Assembly (NCBI GenBank): GCA_028281495.1
Contig: JANQJU010000029.1
Span: 310,001 to 374,000, forward strand
Direction of reading: 5' to 3'
Source: SAR324 cluster bacterium
GTDB taxonomy: Bacteria; SAR324; NAC60-12
Length of the DNA: 64,000 nucleotides
This document shows positions 15,809-22,784 of the stretch, in pieces. The notes under the pieces were generated by a model. That model worked only from the letters and a program-made list of their open reading frames with translations. It was not told the origin of the DNA and ran no database searches. The translations under genes and the position numbers were made by a program. How positions within the stretch are numbered: position 1 is the first letter of the stretch; every line of letters starts with the position of its first letter.

Positions 15809-16954
15809 CTAATTCAACTCTTGGAAATTCTTTTCGTAGATACGGTAGGTTTTGTAAACGATACCTCCAGAACTTTCGATCAACTTCCGAGAAGACTTGT
15901 TGTCTTCCCATACCCATGAAAGTTCCGCTCGCTTGTAACGCCCTGGCTTACTCGATCCTCCTTGCATGCCCAAATACACCAAAGCAGGTCCGAGCGCTAA
16001 ACGGGGTTTTTGATATTCTGGAAGAACCCCGACAGCGAGCACCCGCGCTTGATTAATTTTCCGCTGATACCAAAGAAGCTTGAGCAGCCCGATCGCATTC
16101 AAACGCCCACCGATGTGGCGTAACGCGATGTTAAAATCAGGCAACCCCATCCAAAAACCAACCATCTGTCCATTGTGTTCAGCAACAGGAAACAAATCCG
16201 GATCTGCGATGTGTCGCAGGTCTCTTGCCTCTTCTAAAAATTCATCTTCGCTTCGTGGAGTCGCACTCCAGTTGTCAGAAAAACTTTGAGTGAATACCCG
16301 ATATAAAGAGCGACAATCGTCTTCAAATCCCTTGCCTCGCATATGGATTGAACGAAAACGAATCCCGGCATCCAGCGCTCGGCGGTAGCTCCGTTCAAAG
16401 GCCGGAGAAAGCTGGTTCATATGAAAGTCGTAGGCATACGCATCTTTGGTCGGTTGCCATCCGGCATCTTCAAACAATTGAGGATAATAACGAGGATTGT
16501 AAGGCATCATGATGTGGGGGGGAGAGTCAAAACCATCCACTAACAATAAGCAATTGATGTGAGTCGATAAATCGATGGGACCGCGTCCGACCACACAGCC
16601 TTTCTCACGCAGCCAATCGCAAGCAGCCTCTAGCAAAGCTTTAGCCACCGTTCGATCTTCCAAGCATTCAAAATATCCCACTAGGCCGACAGCACGTCCT
16701 TCCTTTTCCACTAAGCGTTGGTTTATCGCGCTTACAATACGCCCCACCGCTTCTCCCCCTTGTCGAGCAACAAAGGGCTGCAAATCACCGTAGGCTTTAA
16801 AGGAACTGTTTTCCGAAAGCTGCTGGGCAATGGCCTTGCGCAAGGGGGGAACCCAATTTGGATCGTCTCGATAAACGATCTCGGGAAGGTCTAAAAAATC
16901 GTCCCAATCTTTACGGGATTGAACGGGAACCACATGAAGCTCCTTGATCGCCAT
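15809..16954 (-). CDS. GNAT-fold acyltransferase, probable bacterial ceramide synthase
   Basis: A 381-residue GNAT-superfamily protein. Family-typical segments are VYRDDPNWVPPLR near residue 28, a central GFWMGLPDFN, the acyl-CoA-binding-like RVLAVGVLPEYQKPRLALGPALV near 295-317, and the C-terminal SWVWEDNKSSRKLIESSGG ... YRIYEK. Proteins of this type include the Caulobacter ceramide synthase (bCerS), which N-acylates a 3-oxo-sphinganine-type base. Its neighbour 9 bp upstream is a serine palmitoyltransferase-like enzyme, and a ceramide-reductase-like epimerase is divergent from that gene, the same three functions needed for bacterial ceramide. The start has GAGGAG upstream. The general GNAT call is strong; the ceramide role rests on context and family resemblance. 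Confidence 0.75.
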   Translation of the reverse strand: MAIKELHVVPVQSRKDWDDFLDLPEIVYRDDPNWVPPLRKAIAQQLSENSSFKAYGDLQPFVARQGGEAVGRIVSAINQRLVEKEGRAVGLVGYFECLEDRTVAKALLEAACDWLREKGCVVGRGPIDLSTHINCLLLVDGFDSPPHIMMPYNPRYYPQLFEDAGWQPTKDAYAYDFHMNQLSPAFERSYRRALDAGIRFRSIHMRGKGFEDDCRSLYRVFTQSFSDNWSATPRSEDEFLEEARDLRHIADPDLFPVAEHNGQMVGFWMGLPDFNIALRHIGGRLNAIGLLKLLWYQRKINQARVLAVGVLPEYQKPRLALGPALVYLGMQGGSSKPGRYKRAELSWVWEDNKSSRKLIESSGGIVYKTYRIYEKNFQELN

Positions 16955-16963
16955 TGCCTCTCC

Positions 16964-18247
16964 TCAACAAGCGGACTTGAAAACGTCGGAAAACGCTTCC
17001 CGTGTATTCACCATGGCGTCAACGAGGTTGCACAGGTCTTCTTGACTGTGCGACACATTCACGACCACTCGAAGACGAGGTTTCGCAATAAACCAAACCG
17101 GAGAGACCCAAATATCCATTGTCTCCAGCAGATACTTGGCAAATTGCTTTGGCGCCATTCCATCAGGCAAAATAATAGGCACCACGTTCGTTTCGCCCAG
17201 GGCTTCAAAGCCTTGGTCACGCAATAATCTACGGAGAAAAGCTGTGTTCTCTCTCAGCTTGCGAGGCAAATCCGGTTGCTGTTGTAATTGTCGGACGGCT
17301 TCCAAGGCAGCAGCTGTTGTAGAAGGGGGTGGAGAGATCGTTCCTATGGAAGTAGGGCAAGCATCTAATAATTCGATGAAAGCCTTGGAATAACTACTGA
17401 TCGCCGCCCCCGCAGAGGCAGCGAATTTCGAAAATGTCGTCATAATAATCGGCTCTATCCCTCGGTCTTTCACGTCTTGCGGGGAGAGTCCAAAGTGTTC
17501 GTAAATCCCACGACCCGTAGCTCCCAGAGCACCACTGGAATGCGCTTCATCCAAAATCAAAACACAGCCAGGATATCGCTCCAAGACGTCGAGCATTTGA
17601 GGAAGTGGAACGATATCTCCATCCATTGAAAAAACCGCGTCAGAAACCACAACAATGCGATCTTCAGGGCGAGCAAAACGTTCCAGTTTTTGTTTAAGAT
17701 TGTCCATATTGATATGGCGATAGGCCTTAACTCGTACTTTGGGGCTTTGGGTGAGCAATTTCCCTGAACGGCTGTCGGCATTGACAACCGCCGACGTGAT
17801 ACAACCGTGGTTTTGAATATCCGTCAGAATCAACGTTTCTCTGGTATTACGAAAATCAGGAACCGGTATCGCCAAATGACAAAAACCATCCATAACCGCT
17901 TGAAGCGCCATCCATGCATTCAAAAACAAATACGTGTGAGGCAAACCTTTGAATCTAGAAATTTCTTGTTCAAGCTGTCGGTGTACATCAATTCTGCCGC
18001 AAAGGGTGGCACACGAGCTGTTGGTTGTGCCATAGGTTTCTATCGCCTCAATCGCTGCGCGTTTGACGGCTTCATTCTGAGACAGGCCCAAGATATCATT
18101 GCTACCAAAGTTGATCGCATCATAGTATTTCCCAGACTGTTCGCATTCGATAGTTAACTGATTTCCTTGCTTTTGATGAATGACATAATGATCGGGATAC
18201 AAATCAGCATCATGGACTCGACTCATGTATTCTTCAACTATTTCCAT
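16964..18247 (-). CDS. alpha-oxoamine synthase, serine palmitoyltransferase-like
   Basis: A 427-residue fold-type I PLP enzyme that would condense an amino acid (probably serine) with an acyl thioester to give a 3-oxo long-chain base and CO2. PLP-site residues are visible: His147 in the NHG segment, Asp233 and His236 in DEAHSSGALG, and Lys274 in MTTFSKFAAS; the T-F-S-K form resembles SPT more than AONS or KBL. R391 and R393 near the C-terminus fit the substrate carboxylate site. Odd: the usual Gly/Ser-Arg-x-x-x-Gly segment reads GTTNSSCATLCG. I chose the ATG at 18247 (GGAG ten bases upstream); a GTG at 18292 would add 15 residues. It is in an operon with the GNAT enzyme. Confidence 0.82.
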   Translation of the reverse strand: MEIVEEYMSRVHDADLYPDHYVIHQKQGNQLTIECEQSGKYYDAINFGSNDILGLSQNEAVKRAAIEAIETYGTTNSSCATLCGRIDVHRQLEQEISRFKGLPHTYLFLNAWMALQAVMDGFCHLAIPVPDFRNTRETLILTDIQNHGCITSAVVNADSRSGKLLTQSPKVRVKAYRHINMDNLKQKLERFARPEDRIVVVSDAVFSMDGDIVPLPQMLDVLERYPGCVLILDEAHSSGALGATGRGIYEHFGLSPQDVKDRGIEPIIMTTFSKFAASAGAAISSYSKAFIELLDACPTSIGTISPPPSTTAAALEAVRQLQQQPDLPRKLRENTAFLRRLLRDQGFEALGETNVVPIILPDGMAPKQFAKYLLETMDIWVSPVWFIAKPRLRVVVNVSHSQEDLCNLVDAMVNTREAFSDVFKSAC

Positions 18248-18467
18248 AATAAATTCGTCTCCATGAACTGGTTCTATAAATGGCAAAAACACCTCAAAAT
18301 CATTTTCGAGGCATTCACAAATTTACTTTGACTCTTAGTGGGCCGCAATGAAATGTCAATAGGACCTAATATATTAGCCGATTGGCAAGACAAGGCAAAA
18401 CTCTCTTGACTGACTCAAAATAGGCCCGATTGAAAACACAAAAATACATCTTTCAACTCATCTTGTT

Positions 18468-19421
18468 ATGACAACACTAATCACTGGCGCAAATGGCTTC
18501 ACGGGTTCTCATGTATGCAAAGCCTTGTCTCGCCGTAGTCATGCAGTGCGGGGATTCGTTCGCGAAACGAGCAACCTGCACCGCTTGGATGGATTGGACA
18601 TTCCCTTGGTAAAAGGCGATATCACCAACCGAGCCGCACTCAAACAAGCTTTACAAGACATCGACACTGTGATCCACACCGCTGCTTACGTGGATTTGGG
18701 CATTGTCAACGAAACAGAAATGAACCGAGTGAATGTGGAAGGCACCCTTGCTTTATTAGAAACTGCCGTAGAAGCTGGAGTCCGGCGCTTTGTCCATTGC
18801 AGCACGATTGGCGTATTTGGCGACACACAAGGTCAAGTTGTGGATGAGAGTTTCCATCGAACTCAAAATGACTTTTCTTCAGCTTACGACCGAACGAAAT
18901 TCCAAGCCCAAACCCTTGTGGATTCATTTCAATCTAAAGGGCTTTCTGTGGCGAGCGTGTTGCCTTCCGGCATCATGGGACCAGGAGATCCCCATTTTGG
19001 ACCGGTGGTACAGCGTTTTTTGGAAGGACGGCTCCAATTTTGGGCGGGAGGTGCCCGCATCACCGGTATCGTGCATGTGGAGGATGTCGCCGAAGCCTTG
19101 ATACTCGCTGCCGAAAAGGGTGGCAATGGCGAACATTACATCGCATCTGCTGGCGAACTGACCACCCAAGCTATGTTTCACGTGTTGTCTACTCAAACTG
19201 GTATCCAACCTCCCAAGGAAGCGCCTGAATGGGTCGTTCGCTGGATTGCCAATGCACTGGAACCTTTTGGCAGGCTCTTTTCCTTCAATCCACCCTTGAG
19301 TCGCGAACGGGTTCACTATTTGTATGATCGCTGTGTTAGAATCGATGCTTCTAAAGCGCGCCAAGATCTTGGTTGGAATCCTATGACTCCCGAACAAACC
19401 CTGTTGACATTGCTTCCATAA
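18468..19421 (+). CDS. NAD(P)-dependent epimerase/reductase, possible ceramide reductase
   Basis: A 317-residue extended-SDR protein. The Rossmann motif TLITGANGFTGSHV (residues 3-16) is the GxxGxxG form; a Ser/Thr (HCSTIGVFG) and the catalytic pair Tyr-x-x-x-Lys (SAYDRTKFQAQ) are present. It resembles dihydroflavonol-4-reductase and 3-beta-HSD-type enzymes, the group to which the Caulobacter ceramide reductase CerR belongs. It is divergent from the serine palmitoyltransferase-like gene across a 220-bp region, which supports reduction of the 3-oxo group of an oxidised ceramide. No strong ribosome-binding site precedes the ATG. Other SDR roles cannot be excluded by sequence alone. Confidence 0.75.
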   Translation: MTTLITGANGFTGSHVCKALSRRSHAVRGFVRETSNLHRLDGLDIPLVKGDITNRAALKQALQDIDTVIHTAAYVDLGIVNETEMNRVNVEGTLALLETAVEAGVRRFVHCSTIGVFGDTQGQVVDESFHRTQNDFSSAYDRTKFQAQTLVDSFQSKGLSVASVLPSGIMGPGDPHFGPVVQRFLEGRLQFWAGGARITGIVHVEDVAEALILAAEKGGNGEHYIASAGELTTQAMFHVLSTQTGIQPPKEAPEWVVRWIANALEPFGRLFSFNPPLSRERVHYLYDRCVRIDASKARQDLGWNPMTPEQTLLTLLP

Positions 19422-19426
19422 ATACC

Positions 19427-20395
19427 ATGTCGTACCTGAAACGCTCTTTCCAAAGCAAACCCATCTGGCGAGTATTCGGGGTCGTGCTCGCCGGGATCTT
19501 GATTTATTTCATCATCGATTATTTCCGAAAGCACCCGGATGTTTTTCGATCATTGCAGCATCTTGAGCTACGCCACATCTGGCTCGTGATCTTATTCGAT
19601 ATTATTGTGATTGCCTTGTTCGCCATGCGAACTTTCATGGTGCTGAAAAAGTTTGCCAACTGGACCATGCCTTACTGGTCTTGGCTACGTATTCATGTGA
19701 TTGGGCAACTCTTGAACTTTTTTTTATCGCAAGCGGGCGATTTGTATCGCGCCAATGCAGCGAAGCGCCATTCTGCCCTCCCGTATTCGAATTACGCCGC
19801 CGTCTTTTTGATGATTTCTTGGTTGGATATGGTTGTCACCGTTTTGCTGGCAACTGGATTTCGCGTTTCCGTCCCTATGGAACTGAGCGCACATGACTTG
19901 CCTGTCACCACATTATTGATTTTTGTAGCTATTTGTATTGCGATTCCCCCAGTCGGTACGCTCTTGTTTCGTTTAATGATAGCCATTCCATTCTGTCCCA
20001 AAGTAATTCGGCAGGGAATACGGAACCTGTTGACAGAATTTTGGCGAGCAACATACGATCTCAAGATGAACCTTTATCTTATTGTCATCGCATTGATCGC
20101 GTTTAGTGCTATGACGTTGATGGTCTTAGTGATATTTCAAGGATTGGGCTCGAATATCGCACTTTATCAGGCGGCCCTGCTAATTGTGGTGTACCGACTG
20201 AGCCAAGCCTTTGTGCTCACTCCAGGAAACATCGGTGTTCGCGAATGGACGATTGGCGGAGTTTGCCTCGCCTTGGGTATCGACCCAGGACACGGATTAT
20301 TATTCTCGCTGATCATGCGTGCCGTTCACCTTGCCGCGTTAGGAATTGCGGGTGGAGGATTATTCATGCACCAGCGTTTCAAGTGGTCTTTGTGA
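19427..20395 (+). CDS. YbhN/UPF0104-type integral membrane protein (LPG synthase TM domain)
   Basis: A 322-residue inner-membrane protein with about eight predicted membrane spans. It matches the 'lysylphosphatidylglycerol synthase TM region / flippase-like' family: signature LLNFFLSQAGDLYRA near 90-105 and TPGNIGVREWTIG near 265-278. No catalytic synthase domain is fused. It begins 5 bp after the epimerase stop and 13 bp before the radical-SAM gene, so the three form an operon. Members are proposed to move or present lipids; here the context suggests handling of sphingoid or other membrane lipids, which is inference. Confidence 0.87.
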   Translation: MSYLKRSFQSKPIWRVFGVVLAGILIYFIIDYFRKHPDVFRSLQHLELRHIWLVILFDIIVIALFAMRTFMVLKKFANWTMPYWSWLRIHVIGQLLNFFLSQAGDLYRANAAKRHSALPYSNYAAVFLMISWLDMVVTVLLATGFRVSVPMELSAHDLPVTTLLIFVAICIAIPPVGTLLFRLMIAIPFCPKVIRQGIRNLLTEFWRATYDLKMNLYLIVIALIAFSAMTLMVLVIFQGLGSNIALYQAALLIVVYRLSQAFVLTPGNIGVREWTIGGVCLALGIDPGHGLLFSLIMRAVHLAALGIAGGGLFMHQRFKWSL

Positions 20396-20408
20396 AGGAG
20401 ATATAACC

Positions 20409-22004
20409 ATGCGCATCCTGCTACTTTACCCGAAATTTCCTCCCTCTTATTGGTCTTACGAGGGGTTGTTGAAATTGATTGGCCGCAAGACCTTGCTCCC
20501 CCCCCTCAGTCTGATCACTGTGGCAGCCATCTTGCCTCAGGAATGGGAATTCCGGTTGGTCGATTGCAATGCCACTGATGTCACCGACGGAGACTGGGCA
20601 TGGGCCGATTTGGTGTTGGTATCGGGCATGATCGTGCAAAAACCCAATATGTTGGAATTGATCCGCCAAGCCAAACAACACAATAAATCGGTGGCTGTTG
20701 GCGGCCCTTATGTGACTTCCGTCCCGCAAGACGCCGAAGCTGCGGGTGCCGATTTTCTGGTACTGGACGAAGGGGAAATCACCATTCCTCTTTTTGTCGA
20801 AGCTCTACAACGAGGAGAAACCTCCGGCACCTTCCGCGCTGAGGGCGAAAAAGCAGACATGACCCAAAGCCCGATCCCCCGTTACGATCTCCTCAATTTT
20901 CAAGATTACAGCGAGATGGGATTGCAGTTTTCACGCGGTTGTCCATTCCTCTGCGAGTTCTGCGATATTATCATTCTCTACGGACGCAAGCCTCGCACAA
21001 AGACACCCAAACAGGTACTCGCAGAATTGCAACGAATCTACGATTTAGGATGGCGGCGCAGCATGTTCCTCGTGGATGATAACTTTATCGGCAACAAACG
21101 TGCGGTCAAACCGCTTCTGCGAGCCATGGCACAATGGCAAGAGGAACACGGCTACCCCTTTTCCCTGACAACTGAAGCTTCCGTGAATCTGGCAGACGAC
21201 CCTGAGTTGTTAGACCTCATGATCAAGGCCAATTTTCGGGTTGTTTTTATTGGAATTGAGACGCCCGATGTGGACAGCTTACGGCTGACCAAAAAGACCC
21301 AGAATACACGCCGTCCGCTTGCCGAACAGATTCACACCATCACGAGTGCTGGGCTTCGCGTCATGGGCAGTTTTATCATCGGATTTGATGACGAAAAACC
21401 TGGAGCAGACCAAAGGATCATCGATTTTGTTGACGAAGCGGGCATTCCTCATGTGATGGTGAGCATGCTCCAGGCCTTGCCAACCACCCATCTGATGGAT
21501 CGCCTGCGGCAGGAAGGACGTTTGCCCCAACAAGACGATCATGCCAACCTGCACCAATCTTGCCTCACCAACTTTGTTCCCACACGTCCACTCCGGCAGT
21601 TGGCTCAGGAACATATCAACTGCAACTGGCAACTCTATGAACCCGACCGATTTCTAGCTCGGACTTATCAACATTGTATGACTTTGGGAGAGCGCCCTCA
21701 GCATAAAAAAAGGCGCAATATCAAAATCCAGGAGCTTCGAGAGTTGTCTGTGCTCTTTATTCTTCTATGGAGGCATGGTTTTCAACGTCGTTCTCGCTTC
21801 CAGTTTTGGCGATACCTGGGTTTGATCATCCGAAACAAGCCCTCAGTTCTCCGAACTTTCATCGTCTGCTGTGCTCATTTTGAGCATTTCCATTCCTATC
21901 GTGAGCACATCCGAGATGACGTGGAAACCCAACTGGCGCGATTGAGTCCCGAAGAATTGGAACGATTCGTTGAAACTCCCAGCCCGACGATAAGTTCAGC
22001 TTGA
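20409..22004 (+). CDS. B12-binding radical-SAM protein, HpnP-like (with DUF4070-type C-terminus)
   Basis: A 531-residue protein. The N-terminal third is a cobalamin-binding-like Rossmann region (PPLSLITVAAILP, then WADLVLVSGM and VAVGGPYVTS). The radical-SAM core follows with the [4Fe-4S] motif C-x3-C-x2-C in RGCPFLCEFC, near residue 180. The C-terminus resembles DUF4070. The order and the opening segment (YPKFPPSYWSYE) are like those of HpnP, the hopanoid C-2 methylase, but paralogues with other substrates exist and no squalene-hopene cyclase is in view, so I give no symbol. The ATG at 20409 has GAAGGAG upstream. Likely methylates or rearranges a lipid. Confidence 0.85.
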   Translation: MRILLLYPKFPPSYWSYEGLLKLIGRKTLLPPLSLITVAAILPQEWEFRLVDCNATDVTDGDWAWADLVLVSGMIVQKPNMLELIRQAKQHNKSVAVGGPYVTSVPQDAEAAGADFLVLDEGEITIPLFVEALQRGETSGTFRAEGEKADMTQSPIPRYDLLNFQDYSEMGLQFSRGCPFLCEFCDIIILYGRKPRTKTPKQVLAELQRIYDLGWRRSMFLVDDNFIGNKRAVKPLLRAMAQWQEEHGYPFSLTTEASVNLADDPELLDLMIKANFRVVFIGIETPDVDSLRLTKKTQNTRRPLAEQIHTITSAGLRVMGSFIIGFDDEKPGADQRIIDFVDEAGIPHVMVSMLQALPTTHLMDRLRQEGRLPQQDDHANLHQSCLTNFVPTRPLRQLAQEHINCNWQLYEPDRFLARTYQHCMTLGERPQHKKRRNIKIQELRELSVLFILLWRHGFQRRSRFQFWRYLGLIIRNKPSVLRTFIVCCAHFEHFHSYREHIRDDVETQLARLSPEELERFVETPSPTISSA

Positions 22005-22012
22005 ACCAAGAA

Positions 22013-22597
22013 CTAGTCCATCGTTTGCATGACCAAGCCGGTCACCTGTGTCAATGCTTGAGAGACCCTCTCATTCTGAGATCCCTCGCGTTTGACTACG
22101 AATGCCGTCACCTGAATCTTACCTTCGCTGTCAGTGTATTCGAGAGCAAATTCGTCATAACGGTCGGTGTACTCAATGAGGGTTTCTGCATATTCGATTG
22201 CAAATTCGGTTTCTTCAAAGTGCAAAGCGATTGGGCTGAAGCCGACATTTCGCGTTGTCCGCAGTTTATTTCGTTTACCCCGACTAAGGCCTTGAATGGC
22301 TTGTGCCGGAATCTGAAGGCTCGCCTTTAAATTGCTGGGCTGCTTAAATAACAATCGGATTACCCCCGGCTCAATCAAAACCACACAGCCGTCAAAATCG
22401 CTCTCGATCAAATTGTAGCATTGCGTGTTGAACAAATTGGAATCGCTGAGGCTCAACGAACTTCCCATGCTTTCTTCATTTTTTTCACAACCGATTAGAA
22501 GGATTACTGGAATCCACAGGGAAATTTTACAAACTAGATTCAAGAAGGGTTTCCGATTCAAGAAGGATTTCCGATTCAAGAAGGATTTCCAATTCAT
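22013..22597 (-). CDS. lipoprotein of unknown function with repeat-expanded N-terminus
   Basis: A 194-residue protein with a hydrophobic segment ending in the lipobox LLIGC (Cys37), so it is probably a lipoprotein. The residues before the hydrophobic stretch contain a six-residue repeat (FLNRKS, FLNRKP, FLN) coded by three 18-bp tandem DNA repeats, giving an unusually long positively charged n-region. The mature part is acidic, with strand-rich character and no known domain. It converges on the radical-SAM gene, 8 bp between stop codons. Start choice is uncertain because of the repeats; a shorter start inside them would still leave a signal peptide. Confidence 0.65.
   Translation of the reverse strand: MNWKSFLNRKSFLNRKPFLNLVCKISLWIPVILLIGCEKNEESMGSSLSLSDSNLFNTQCYNLIESDFDGCVVLIEPGVIRLLFKQPSNLKASLQIPAQAIQGLSRGKRNKLRTTRNVGFSPIALHFEETEFAIEYAETLIEYTDRYDEFALEYTDSEGKIQVTAFVVKREGSQNERVSQALTQVTGLVMQTMD
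22538..22591. repeat. 18-bp tandem repeat, 3 copies, in-frame
   Basis: Units of ATTCAAGAAGGATTTCCG begin at 22538, 22556 and 22574, with single-base differences. On the minus strand they code for the F-L-N-R-K-S/P repeats at the N-terminus of the lipoprotein. Being a multiple of three, the array can vary in copy number without breaking the frame. Confidence 0.95.
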
Positions 22598-22723
22598 ACT
22601 TTTCTTATTTTGAATGATGTCGAGTTAGCTTTTTTTCAACGGCAATATCAGGCACCCTATACTCAAGGATTGAGAATTCTATTGATACGGACTCCCAAAA
22701 ACAAAACCAGATTTCATTGAAAC

Positions 22724-22751
22724 TTGAACAAGGTAGAAGAGGGTTTATGAT
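22724..22751 (+). promoter_or_regulatory. candidate sigma-70-type promoter for the adenylation-citrate synthase gene
   Basis: TTGAAC at 22724-22729 and TATGAT at 22746-22751 are 16 bases apart, a good match to the consensus, 33 bp before the ATG. The 187-bp region upstream of this gene (22598-22784) otherwise holds nothing I recognise. Confidence 0.45.
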
Positions 22752-22784
22752 CCGAAAAAACATAAAATCTTTTTATTGGTACGC

